DNA of 64,000 nt. Source: GCA-2684655 sp045105235 (lineage in GTDB: Bacteria > Planctomycetota > UBA1135 > UBA2386). The notes below the pieces were generated by a model, which ran no database searches, was not told the origin of the DNA, and saw only the letters and a list, made by a program, of their open reading frames with translations. The stretch is from positions 124,001 to 188,000 of the forward strand of contig JBGCDH010000016.1 of NCBI GenBank assembly GCA_045105235.1, read 5' to 3'. The translations under genes were made by a program, and so were the position numbers. Of this stretch, positions 49,323 through 58,146 are shown in pieces (within the stretch, counting starts at the first letter, position 1; every line of letters begins with the position of its first letter).

Positions 49323-49359
49323 GCGGCTACCGACTGCCATGGCCGCGTAGCGGATTCGT

Positions 49360-49917
49360 CTAGTCCGCTTGCCAGGGCTGCCCGAGATCGCCAAGCCGGT
49401 CGGTCAGCCACGCTCGTGCGTAGGTCCAGTCGCGGCGAACGGTGCGCTCGGACACGTTGAGGGCTTCCGCGCATTCGGGTTCGGTCATGCCGAGGAAGAA
49501 GCGGAATGCGACGGTGTCCGCAACGCGTTTGTCGATCCTGCGCAGCTCGTCAAGCGCTTCCCCAATGGCGAGCTTGATCTCGTCTGTGACCTCTGGCAGC
49601 TCCAACGGAATGTCGTCCGTAAGGGTGACAGGACGGTTGCCGCCGCCGCGCTTCAGTCGTTGTTTCGCTCGGACGCGGTCGGCCACGATGCTGCGTATGG
49701 CAAGCGTTGCGACCGACAGGAAGTGCTGCTTGCTCTCCCACCTGCGCTCGCCCTCCTTGTTGGACAGTCGTGCCCATGCCTCATGAACGAGTGCGGTCGC
49801 CTGCAGCGTCTGGCCGGGCGGCAGGTGTCGGATGGACTGCTTGGCGCGGGATCGGAGCTCGTGGTAGACGAGCTCCAGCAGCTCGTCGTTTTCGTTGGTC
49901 TTCTCGGGCTTGCTCAA
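49360..49917 (-). CDS. ECF sigma factor of TIGR02999 type
   Basis: A 185-residue sigma factor that closely resembles the TIGR02999 group, which is common in Planctomycetota and Acidobacteriota. Diagnostic phrases are LVYHELRSRAKQSIRHLPPGQTLQATALVHEAWARL, FLSVATLAIRSIVADRVRAK and RRIDKRVADTVAFRFFLGMTEPECAEALNVSERTVRRDW. The start is a TTG at 49917 with a GGAAAG close upstream; no in-frame ATG fits better. It is divergent from the DUF885 gene with a 198-base gap in which I see no other gene. The controlled regulon is unknown. Confidence 0.9.
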   Translation of the reverse strand: MSKPEKTNENDELLELVYHELRSRAKQSIRHLPPGQTLQATALVHEAWARLSNKEGERRWESKQHFLSVATLAIRSIVADRVRAKQRLKRGGGNRPVTLTDDIPLELPEVTDEIKLAIGEALDELRRIDKRVADTVAFRFFLGMTEPECAEALNVSERTVRRDWTYARAWLTDRLGDLGQPWQAD

Positions 49918-50115
49918 CTTTCCGGTGGTTCTAGGGTCAGCAGTCTAGTCGAAAGCAGAGGCTGCGTGCTTAGGTCGCGTTTCCGGCCTCTGGGGGAGTG
50001 CGTTGCCTCGAAGCGGTTTGGCCCCATCGCCAGGTCGTAGTTGTCGCGTAGCGATCTGCTGAAGCGACACCGATCAGGTAACGCGGAAGTGGGGCGAAAG
50101 CGCTAGAAAGTCTGC

Positions 50116-51825
50116 ATGCATATGCGTGCTGTCTGGGCTGGGTCTGTTCTCTGGATGCGGCTGATGTTGCTCCTTGGATTCTTCGCCGTCGGTGCAAGCA
50201 TCTCGCGGGGCGCCATTGCGCAGTCTGAGGCTTCGGCTGGGCCGGGGCATGTCGTGCACGCAACGCACGGAGACCTGCTCGAATTGTTCGCAGAGTGGCG
50301 TGCTCTTGAGAAGCCTCCGGTGCGGGATGGGGCTCCCGACTACGGCGTAGCTCGCATGGCGAAGGCACGCTCAGAATGGGCCCGCCTAAAGTCTCGCCTG
50401 CACGCGATGGATCACAGCGAGTGGACCATCGAACACCGCGTGGACTGGCATTTGGTTCGGGCTGAGCTGAACGGATTTGACTTCAACTACCGCGTGTTGA
50501 AGCCATGGGCGCGGGATCCCGCATTCTATCAGCAGATCTGGACCTACCAGAGCGATACGCCCGCGCACGAGGGACCGACCAACCATGCGCTGGTCGAACT
50601 CTGGACCTACAGCTTTCCTTTGTCAGATCGCGGTGAGCAGCGGCTTGCGCGGGAGCTCGCCGCCATTCCGCCGCTGCTGAAGCAGGCACAGGAGAACCTG
50701 ACCGGCGACGCGCAGGATCTCTGGCTTGCAGGGGCGCGGACGATGCGTCAGCAGGTTACCGCGCTCCGCGTGCTGGGGGCCCAGGTCGGCGAGGGTGCGG
50801 GTTCACCGGTCCGAAAGGCCGTTGTGGACGCCCGAAAGGCGACCCAGCAGTTCGTCGCGTGGCTGATGGAGCAAGCGCCATCAAAGGGCGGTCCGTCGGG
50901 TGTCGGTAAGGAGAACTACACTTGGTATCTGCAGAATGTGCACCTGATCCCGATGACGTGGGAAGACGAAGTGCGCCTGCTGCAGCGCGAACTGGACCGC
51001 GCTTGGAGCAGCCTGCGACTCGAAGAGCACCGCAACCGGAACGTGCCGCAGCTAACGTCAGCGTCAACACCGGCGGAGTATGACGCTCGTGCCGACAAAG
51101 CGGTGCAGCGCCTGATGGGGTTTGTCGCCAAGGAGGACGTGCTCACGGTAACGTCCAATATGGAGCCGGCCTTGCGTGAGCACCTTGGCGCTTTCGTTCC
51201 AGAAGGGCAGCGCAACTTCTTTTGGATTGCGGCTCACTACGATCCGGTCCCGCTCTACACGCACTTCTATCACTGGTGGGATCTAGCCCGAATGCGGGAT
51301 ACGCCGCATCAAAGCCCGGTGCGCAAGGGGCCCCTGCTCTACAACATCTTCGACAGTCGTGCGGAAGGGCTAGCGACGGGTGTAGAAGAAATGTTTCTTC
51401 ATGCCGGGCTCTATGAAGATTCGCCGCGGTCTCGAGAGATCGTCTGGATCATGCTTGCTCAGCGTGCCGCGCGCGGCCTTGGGTCGCTATATGCGCACGC
51501 CAACGATATGACGATGGCGGAAGCCGGCACGATCCATGTGGATTGGACGCCTAGAGGCTGGATGAAGCGAGAGCCGGACCTGCTTCGGTTCGAGCAGCAT
51601 CTATACCTGCGGCAACCGGGCTACGGCACGAGCTACGTAACGGGTAAATACATGATCGAGCGGATGCTCGCCGCATATGCACAGGGCAAAGCAGCGCGCG
51701 CGGAGCGCTTCGCACTTCGCGAGTTCTACGACGAAATGAATGCTGGCGGTTTGATCCCTGTATCGCTGCTGCACTGGCAAATGACGGGAGATGCAGCGCA
51801 GGTTCCTGGCGCAGGCACGCGCTAG
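50116..51825 (+). CDS. Secreted DUF885-family protein
   Basis: A 569-residue exported protein. A hydrophobic signal segment (VLWMRLMLLLGFFAVGASISRG) is followed by a largely helical sequence of the DUF885 family, which is distantly related to metallopeptidases of the M32/M3 type. The region IFDSRAEGLATGVEEMFLHAGLYED corresponds to the family's conserved helix, but the HExxH motif of true peptidases is not present; here the equivalent place reads AEGLATGVEE. Near the end, GYGTSYVTGKYMIERMLAAYA is also typical. It is followed 16 bases later by a RidA-like gene, which is probably in the same operon. Confidence 0.83.
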   Translation: MHMRAVWAGSVLWMRLMLLLGFFAVGASISRGAIAQSEASAGPGHVVHATHGDLLELFAEWRALEKPPVRDGAPDYGVARMAKARSEWARLKSRLHAMDHSEWTIEHRVDWHLVRAELNGFDFNYRVLKPWARDPAFYQQIWTYQSDTPAHEGPTNHALVELWTYSFPLSDRGEQRLARELAAIPPLLKQAQENLTGDAQDLWLAGARTMRQQVTALRVLGAQVGEGAGSPVRKAVVDARKATQQFVAWLMEQAPSKGGPSGVGKENYTWYLQNVHLIPMTWEDEVRLLQRELDRAWSSLRLEEHRNRNVPQLTSASTPAEYDARADKAVQRLMGFVAKEDVLTVTSNMEPALREHLGAFVPEGQRNFFWIAAHYDPVPLYTHFYHWWDLARMRDTPHQSPVRKGPLLYNIFDSRAEGLATGVEEMFLHAGLYEDSPRSREIVWIMLAQRAARGLGSLYAHANDMTMAEAGTIHVDWTPRGWMKREPDLLRFEQHLYLRQPGYGTSYVTGKYMIERMLAAYAQGKAARAERFALREFYDEMNAGGLIPVSLLHWQMTGDAAQVPGAGTR

Positions 51826-51841
51826 GCGCAAAGCTGGGGCC

Positions 51842-52291
51842 ATGCGAAGAGCCCTGTACCGCCTCTGCCTATCGTCCGTTGTTGGATGCGCCTTTGGTGC
51901 TTGCTGTGCCGAGTCCGGGCGGCGCTCGCTGGACCTGCCGGGCCGCACCGACAGCCGGCCCTACCACCACGTAGTGCAGAGCGGCGATACGGTCTATGTC
52001 GCCGGGACCATCGGTCGCAGTGCCGATACGGGCCTGCCGCCGGAGGACGCCGCCGACGAGGCGCGGTTGGCGTTGGAGGGCGTGCAAGCCAAGCTCGCGC
52101 TGGCGGGACTTACGATGGACGACTTGGTTTCGGTTCAGGTCTACTGCTCGGACCTCAGCCTGTATGAGACGTTCAACGACGTCTACGCGACGTTCTTCGT
52201 GCGCGAGTATCCCGTGCGAGCGTTCATCGGTTCGGGGCCGCTGCTCTTCGGTGGCCGCTTCGAGATCAGTGCGATCGGCGCGCGCCGATAG
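51842..52291 (+). CDS. RidA-family protein with lipoprotein signal
   Basis: A 149-residue protein. The C-terminal 110 residues match the RidA/YjgF enamine/imine deaminase fold (SRPYHHVVQSGDTVYVAGTIG, LEGVQAKLALAGLTMDDLVSVQVYC, FNDVYATFFVREYPVRAFIGSGPLL). The Arg in PVRAFIG is at the site of the catalytic arginine of RidA. Unlike typical cytoplasmic RidA, the N-terminus is a signal with a lipobox-like GACC (LCLSSVVGCAFGACCAES), so it may be exported or membrane-anchored. The substrate is not known. It is 16 bases from the DUF885 stop. Confidence 0.85.
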   Translation: MRRALYRLCLSSVVGCAFGACCAESGRRSLDLPGRTDSRPYHHVVQSGDTVYVAGTIGRSADTGLPPEDAADEARLALEGVQAKLALAGLTMDDLVSVQVYCSDLSLYETFNDVYATFFVREYPVRAFIGSGPLLFGGRFEISAIGARR

Positions 52292-52316
52292 CGGGTGCGT
52301 GGCTTCGCTCGTCGGC

Positions 52317-54725
52317 CTATCTTGCGAACCCGATTCGATCGACAAACACGGTGCCCTTCTTGGTCTGGTCGAAGATCAGTCGAATCGCGCGAATCTGGCT
52401 GGGCTCAAAGTTCTCTGTCGCGAACGCGCGAAGGGGGCAGCGGAACGTCTGCAGAATCGGCTCGAAGGTCTTCTCCCAGCTAGATGAAGAAAGGCCCGTG
52501 CGTATGGCGGCGACCTGGAGTGGTGCCCGCAAGGTGCCGAACTGATGCAGGGGCCGTCGCCGGGCGCGGCCGTTGCTGTCTTCGATCTCTACGGAGAGTG
52601 TGATCGGATCTTGGTCGACGCCATCGTTGTCGTCCGCTTCTGGCTGGGCCGTGTCGTCGGCTTTGGCGTCGGCAGAGGCATAGTCCTGTGCCCGCGGTTC
52701 GGCGTCGCTGGCGGCAATGGCAAAGGTCAGTACAGACTCGATTGTCAGGGGCGTTTCGATCGTGAAACGTTCGCTGAGGCTCAGCTCGTAGGACGGAAGT
52801 GGCGCGTCGCTTTCGTCGCTGCGGTTCCAGCCGAGCTCGACCCCGTGGTTGCGTCGCTTGCTCTTGCCGCGCATCGGGATGTCCTTCTCGCGCCAGACTT
52901 CGAATCCGGTCGCCTGAATGGCGCAGTGTTCCGCTGTGGCGCTGACGACGTCCACATCCTCTTCGTAGTCGGCAAGCACGCGAAACGTTGCGTCCTCGTA
53001 TTGACTGATGACGGTTGCCGCTGCCGGCAGCAGGTCGCGCGCGACGCGTGTGTCGCGGAAGATCGCGTGGAAGCCGGCTTCGTCATGCAGTGTGGCTTCG
53101 AGGAAGGCGCCGACAAAGACCCGCGCAACGGTGCGTTGTTCATGCCCCGGCATCAGCGCGGCATCGTTGAGGAGCCATGCTCTCGGTGGCGGGGAGTCCA
53201 GCCCGCCCCAGGTTGTATTGAATTGCCCGTGGTTGGCTCGGTAGATCCAGATAGCTGATTTGAAGCAGTCCGTGCCATTGGCGCTGAATTGAAGACGCGA
53301 ATAGAGCCGGTCGCCGTGAAAGCTGGTGACGTCAGCGTCGTGTCCTCCGTGCATGGTGAGGAAGCTGGTGTCACGCATCGCGGTGCGGTGATCCGCGGGT
53401 TGATATTGGCCGTCTACGGGCGCGATGCTCACCACGCTTTGAATGCCGAAGCCATAATCGAACGACACCGAGGCATCGTCCGGATAGTGACGTAGGCGAT
53501 TGAATAGCGTTGCTATGCACACCGCTTCGCCGCCGCGTGAATGCCCAATCAGCGCGACGTTCTTGAGGTTTGCCAGGCCATGAAGCCGATGGTTGGGCTG
53601 GTTGTTCCAGCGACGCCACTGGGCCATGTGTTCGAGCAGCAGCCAAGCGCGTGCGTCGTTTTCGCCGCGCATGCTGCCGTGCAGGAGGCCGCCGCTGTTG
53701 AGGAAGTTCTGATCAACGGAGACAAACAGGAAACCGCGGCTCGCTAGAAGCTCTCCCAGGTAGGCGTAGCCTGGGTCGGAGGCGTCGTGCATACGGTGAT
53801 TGCCGTGTACGCATAGGACCAATGGAAAAGGGCCGGCGCCCTGCGGGACCCATGCGGTGCCATTGAGCGGCAGAGCACCAGCGTCATAGCCAAGATGCTG
53901 TTTCCGCAGCCTACCCCGCCAACCCTTTGGCATTTTGACGAAGGGCCGCGCGTTGACCGGTTCGGTGCGGATCTCGACGTTGGCGCCGAACTCATCTCGG
54001 TGTTGATCCTGCCCCGATCCGTAGCGGACGATCTGATATGTTAGCGGGCCGGCTGCGCCGGGAGAGGGCATCGCGAACAGTTCGGGAGCGTCGTTCGAAG
54101 TCGCGACATCCGGCTTTTGTGCAAGGTGGGAGCTGGAGCCATCGCTCGTCAGCCACCAGGCGGCTATGCCGGCGCCGGCCAGGCCCGCGAACGTGATGCT
54201 GAAGATGCACACCTTGACGAGCTTGCGACGTTTTCCGAAATCGCCGCGGCTTGCGGATACGGTGCCGCCCGCCAGCATGCTGAGAGGCAGTGCAACAAGT
54301 GCGATCAAATAGAGGGCGATCTGCGGGGAGAAGGCCGTTGCCGTGAGCAGCAAGAACGTAGTCAGCAGCGCGGATGTTCCCAGCGCGCCGAATGCATCCT
54401 CGGCAACCTTCCCGAGAGCCTGCGAGAATCGCAGAGCGGAAGGAAGCAGCAGCACCAGCAGCAGCGTTGCGGTGAGTGCAATCACAATGTCCGGCCAGAA
54501 GCCGAGCCCGCTTTCCAATCGGCTGCCAACATGGGCGCCGTAGGCGGCCGCGACGGCGATGCATGCAAAGCCGGATGCCCGACGCACAGGTGGGCTCGGG
54601 CGCAGGCGTCGCCACGTCCGCCCCGGCCAGGATGCGAGTCGGCGCAGCATCTGTCGAAGTGCTCCAGATGGCTTGCCCGAGCTGGCTGGTGGGGCGGCCT
54701 GTCGCGGAGTTGGCGCATCGCTCAT
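52317..54725 (-). CDS. Membrane-anchored alpha/beta hydrolase
   Basis: An 802-residue protein. The first 200 residues hold about five transmembrane helices (ASGFACIAVAAAYGAHVGS, PDIVIALTATLLLVLLLPSAL, TSALLTTFLLLTATAFS, ALYLIALVALPLSMLAGG, VCIFSITFAGLAGAGIAAWWL). The rest is an alpha/beta hydrolase similar to chlorophyllase/PET-hydrolase-type enzymes (FPLVLCVHGNHRM, LGELLASRGFLFVSVDQNF, VALIGHSRGGEAV with the nucleophile Ser, and TMHGGHDADV). The last 200 residues form a beta-rich domain. ATG at 54725 with TACGTT 6 bases upstream. Its catalytic part should face the periplasm. The substrate is unknown. Confidence 0.82.
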   Translation of the reverse strand: MSDAPTPRQAAPPASSGKPSGALRQMLRRLASWPGRTWRRLRPSPPVRRASGFACIAVAAAYGAHVGSRLESGLGFWPDIVIALTATLLLVLLLPSALRFSQALGKVAEDAFGALGTSALLTTFLLLTATAFSPQIALYLIALVALPLSMLAGGTVSASRGDFGKRRKLVKVCIFSITFAGLAGAGIAAWWLTSDGSSSHLAQKPDVATSNDAPELFAMPSPGAAGPLTYQIVRYGSGQDQHRDEFGANVEIRTEPVNARPFVKMPKGWRGRLRKQHLGYDAGALPLNGTAWVPQGAGPFPLVLCVHGNHRMHDASDPGYAYLGELLASRGFLFVSVDQNFLNSGGLLHGSMRGENDARAWLLLEHMAQWRRWNNQPNHRLHGLANLKNVALIGHSRGGEAVCIATLFNRLRHYPDDASVSFDYGFGIQSVVSIAPVDGQYQPADHRTAMRDTSFLTMHGGHDADVTSFHGDRLYSRLQFSANGTDCFKSAIWIYRANHGQFNTTWGGLDSPPPRAWLLNDAALMPGHEQRTVARVFVGAFLEATLHDEAGFHAIFRDTRVARDLLPAAATVISQYEDATFRVLADYEEDVDVVSATAEHCAIQATGFEVWREKDIPMRGKSKRRNHGVELGWNRSDESDAPLPSYELSLSERFTIETPLTIESVLTFAIAASDAEPRAQDYASADAKADDTAQPEADDNDGVDQDPITLSVEIEDSNGRARRRPLHQFGTLRAPLQVAAIRTGLSSSSWEKTFEPILQTFRCPLRAFATENFEPSQIRAIRLIFDQTKKGTVFVDRIGFAR

Positions 54726-54731
54726 TCCAGC

Positions 54732-54737
54732 AACGTA
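54732..54737 (-). promoter_or_regulatory. -10 box TACGTT of the membrane hydrolase gene
   Basis: TACGTT ends 6 bases before the ATG at 54725. Confidence 0.45.
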
Positions 54738-54845
54738 GAGCGTGGGCAAGTGTTCTTGCCGCCCGACTTCGCGCCGGTGTCCAATTTGGGTGCCCTGCTA
54801 CGCCTGTGCGTAGGCGTCCCAGATGGACCTGGGAGCCAGACGGAT

Positions 54846-55127
54846 CTAGGAAACCGTGACGCCGCGCCAGAATGCGACCCGGTCCTTGAGCTCTTCGGCT
54901 TTGGGCTTGGGGGTGGAGTAGTACCACGCTGCGCCTTCATTGACGGCATCCCCAACGGTGATGTCGTAGTAGTTTGCGGTGCCCTTCCAAGGGCAGACCG
55001 AAGTATTGGCGGAGCTTCGAAAGTGCTCTTGGACGAGGGAGTCGGACGGGAAGTAGTGATTTCCGTCCACGATGACAGTGTCGTCGCTCTCGGCGATTAC
55101 TGTGCCTTGCCAGACTGCTTTTACCAT
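54846..55127 (-). CDS. DUF427 family protein
   Basis: A 93-residue DUF427 protein. The diagnostic sequence is HYFPSDSLVQEHFRSS followed by CPWKGTANYYDI and AAWYYSTPKPKAEELKDRVAFW. This is a small beta-roll of unknown function found in many bacteria and fungi. The ATG at 55127 gives the usual N-terminus MVKAVWQGTVIAES; the open frame extends upstream without homology. No operon partner is evident. Confidence 0.93.
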   Translation of the reverse strand: MVKAVWQGTVIAESDDTVIVDGNHYFPSDSLVQEHFRSSANTSVCPWKGTANYYDITVGDAVNEGAAWYYSTPKPKAEELKDRVAFWRGVTVS

Positions 55128-55456
55128 TTGGCGACCTGATAGGACACGCGTTGCGACGCGCAACGAAATCGTTGGCCAGCATCCCGATCGCCAACATCCG
55201 GATCGCCAGCAGCCTGATGGCCGGCGCGGCATGTCGGCGCCGCGGCGGCCCTGCGGGACGATGCCTTTTGCCAGCACGGCAAGTCCAGTCGCGAGGCCGC
55301 GCGCCGTTCGCGGCAGCAGCGGGCTGTTCGTGCATTTCGCAAGGCGGTAGTATCCGTTGCAGGGACGGCTGTAGGCGTGCCGGGCGCTCGCCAGTTGCCG
55401 GGCGGCAGCAGCCAAAAGCCAGCTGCGGAAGTCTCCCCGTCTGAGAATCGACAACC
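55128..55456. other. 329-base intergenic region with 15-base repeats
   Basis: I find no gene between the divergent DUF427 and histidine-kinase genes. It holds three imperfect 15-base units (gccagcatcccgatc and relatives, 55175-55219). The TGAGAAT at 55442-55448 may be a weak -10 box for the kinase gene. Short open frames on both strands here look non-coding. Confidence 0.6.
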
Positions 55457-57964
55457 ATGACGCGCGCTGCCTACTCCGGCTCCAGTAGACCCGCCTTGCT
55501 GGCTGCGCTGGCGGGTCTGCATCTGTTTGGGCTGCAGTTGTGCGGGGCATGCGGAGCCCGCGAGGACCGGGGTGCGGCGCGGGTCGATGCGGTTGTCTTG
55601 CGCTACTGGGCCGCACTCCTTGACTCCTACGAGGCGGCCCGCGCGGTCGCGGAAGAGCTGCTCGAAATGGGGCGAGACATGGGCGATCCTGCCATCAAGT
55701 CTCGAGCGCTCGCTCGCCTTGCCTATACGGAAATCTACTTCGGCGTTTGGCGCAACGACTGGGAGCGAAAGCTCGAGCGCAGCAGAGAGCTATGCGGGCC
55801 GACGCACTCCGTGGCTGCGGCGGAATACCATTTTTTCCGCGGGCACATTCGAGGCAAGTGGCAGTCCGAAATCGACGAGGGCCGGCAAGATCTCGTCGAA
55901 GCAGCCTACGTAGCCGGCGAGTTTGCGCAGGACCATCTCCGCGCCTTGGCATACGAACGCGCAGCGGAGCTGCATGCGTTCAAAGGGCAGCGTCTACGCG
56001 CACGAGAGATGGCCTTCCGCGGGCTCGCGCTGGCAGATCATACTGGCGACCTGTCGGTGCGCATTCCGTGTCTGTTGCGCGTTACCTTGACGCTGCAAAT
56101 GTCGCCAGAGCTGGAGCAGGTGGCGGCGTCATATGCGAAGGAGCTACACAGTTTGGGCGTGGAGACGGCCCTGACCCGCAGCCTGCTGGCATCGCAGCTT
56201 TCGGTTGATGAGCAAGAGCGGCGCCTTCGCCGTCAACTGAAGGCCATTGATGCGTTGCCCAACAACGCGCACACGGTCTCTCGCAAGGCGCATCATTTGC
56301 GCATGCTCGGCGAGCTATTCGTCAAAACGGGCCGCGTCGAAGCAGGTATGCAGGCCATGCTTCGGGCGCGCGCCATTCACAAGGACAACGGAAACTCCAT
56401 CGACCTCGATCGTTTCGATCTCGAGATCGCCTATCTCCGCTCGCGCCTAGGCAGGCGTGTCGACGACGTCGATGAGATTGCGCAACGAGTTTTCCAGTCC
56501 GGAATGCTGCCGGCGAACGAATACGCGCGTCTGGCCAACGTCTACGACGAGTTCGGGCAACTGGCTGAGGCGGAAGAGGTGCGTCGCATGGGGGAGGTGC
56601 GAGCAGCCCAAGAAGCAATCGAGGCGACGGAGCAGATGCAGCGAATGACGTTCGATGCTCTGCAAATGGATCTCAAGCGGCGAGGTGCTCGTGAGCAGAT
56701 GCTCGCCGAGCAGCGCGAATTTTCGCGGGATCGACTGGTGCTGTTTGCCGCTGCTGCGGGTGCCGTGTTGGCGCTGATGACCTGGCGCTATCGGGTCAAG
56801 CACCGCAGCCTCAAAGCGTTTCGCGAGGAGGTTCGTCGTCGCGAAGAAGAGCAGCGCAAGAACGTAGAATTGCGCGTCAAGTTGGAGCGGGCGCAGCGCT
56901 TGGAGACCGTCGGCACGCTGGCGGTCGGAGTCGCGCACGACTTCAACAACAGCCTGACGGCCATCCTTGGATTCGCGGGGCTTGCCGAAGAGGACGCGAG
57001 CAATCCGCTGGTCCTGGAGAGCATTGACGGCATTCGGCAGGCAGCGACTGCCGCGAGCAGCACGACCAAGAGCATGATGATGCTGACGCCCCGGCTTGCC
57101 GACGAAATCGAAGTGATCGACCTCGTGGCGTGCATCCAGAGCAGTGCGAGTTTCATCCGTAGTGCGCTATCGAAGTCGATCGAGATCGTGGAAGTCCTGC
57201 CCAGTGATCTTGTTTGGAGTCGCGGCGACGAAGGCAGGCTTCAGCAAGTGCTTTTGAACCTCGCCATCAACGCGCGCGACGCCGGAGCGAAGCAGATTGT
57301 GATCGAACTTGGTGTCGATGACGAGGCGGGTGAGGCCAAGCTGCGCATCAGCGATGATGGTTCCGGGATGACCGATGAGGTGCTCGATCGCATCTTCGAA
57401 CCGTTTTTCACAACCAAAGAACGCGGCCAAGGAACCGGGCTTGGAATGACTGTTGTGCACGGCGTCGTAGCGTCGCACGGCGGTGCGATCGAGGTGGATT
57501 CGCAGGAGGGGCAAGGAACCACCGTGCGCATCAAGCTTCCGACGGCTGGTGCACGCGGTACCGCTTCGGCGTCCCCACCAGTATCGAGCGCGTCGCTTGC
57601 TGGGCGGACCGTTCTGTGTGCGGAGGACAATGCAACGGTTCGAAAAACGGTGGAGCAGCACCTCGGTAGGGCGGGCTGCAAGATCGTTGGCTGTCATGAC
57701 GGAGAGGATGTCGTGGCGCGGGTTGCGGCGAATCCTGAGGGGTTCGATCTGCTGATCCTCGACGTGGATATGCCGAAAATGACGGGCTTGGAGGCGCTGG
57801 CGGCCCTCCGTGCCCAGGGCATAGGCCTGCCAGCTATCGTGATGAGTGGCTTGCCGGTCGATCCGGGGCATGACGCCACCTACCTGCAGAAGCCGTTCGC
57901 GGCCGGCGATTTGCTCCGCTTGGTCCGCGGGCTGCTGCCGGCGGAAACTGGCGTGCGTTCGTAG
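55457..57964 (+). CDS. Hybrid sensor histidine kinase with TPR-like sensor domain
   Basis: An 835-residue two-component hybrid kinase. The N-terminus has a hydrophobic signal with cysteines (LHLFGLQLCGACG), then about 390 residues of helical TPR-like repeats likely to be periplasmic, a transmembrane helix at about 426-446, and a coiled coil. The HisKA helix GVAHDFNNSLTAI carries the phosphoacceptor His494; the ATPase domain follows (NLAINARDAG, SDDGSGM, GQGTGLGM). A receiver domain at the C-terminus has the phosphoacceptor Asp769 (LILDVDMPKMTG). No separate response regulator is adjacent, so output may pass through another phosphotransfer protein. Confidence 0.9.
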   Translation: MTRAAYSGSSRPALLAALAGLHLFGLQLCGACGAREDRGAARVDAVVLRYWAALLDSYEAARAVAEELLEMGRDMGDPAIKSRALARLAYTEIYFGVWRNDWERKLERSRELCGPTHSVAAAEYHFFRGHIRGKWQSEIDEGRQDLVEAAYVAGEFAQDHLRALAYERAAELHAFKGQRLRAREMAFRGLALADHTGDLSVRIPCLLRVTLTLQMSPELEQVAASYAKELHSLGVETALTRSLLASQLSVDEQERRLRRQLKAIDALPNNAHTVSRKAHHLRMLGELFVKTGRVEAGMQAMLRARAIHKDNGNSIDLDRFDLEIAYLRSRLGRRVDDVDEIAQRVFQSGMLPANEYARLANVYDEFGQLAEAEEVRRMGEVRAAQEAIEATEQMQRMTFDALQMDLKRRGAREQMLAEQREFSRDRLVLFAAAAGAVLALMTWRYRVKHRSLKAFREEVRRREEEQRKNVELRVKLERAQRLETVGTLAVGVAHDFNNSLTAILGFAGLAEEDASNPLVLESIDGIRQAATAASSTTKSMMMLTPRLADEIEVIDLVACIQSSASFIRSALSKSIEIVEVLPSDLVWSRGDEGRLQQVLLNLAINARDAGAKQIVIELGVDDEAGEAKLRISDDGSGMTDEVLDRIFEPFFTTKERGQGTGLGMTVVHGVVASHGGAIEVDSQEGQGTTVRIKLPTAGARGTASASPPVSSASLAGRTVLCAEDNATVRKTVEQHLGRAGCKIVGCHDGEDVVARVAANPEGFDLLILDVDMPKMTGLEALAALRAQGIGLPAIVMSGLPVDPGHDATYLQKPFAAGDLLRLVRGLLPAETGVRS

Positions 57965-58146
57965 CGCCGCCGTCGCCGCCGCCGGGTCCGAAGCGCAGTG
58001 GCATCGGCGTTTCGGTGGTTCCTTTGCGCTTCCGGCGGAGCGCTGGCCGAATGTGGCTGTTTGCCGCGGCCGCGGCAGTATCCTGGACGTCTTATCGCCA
58101 CCGCCCAGGCGCGTGGCTGTCCGCAACCCATCGCCCTGAGAGTTCC

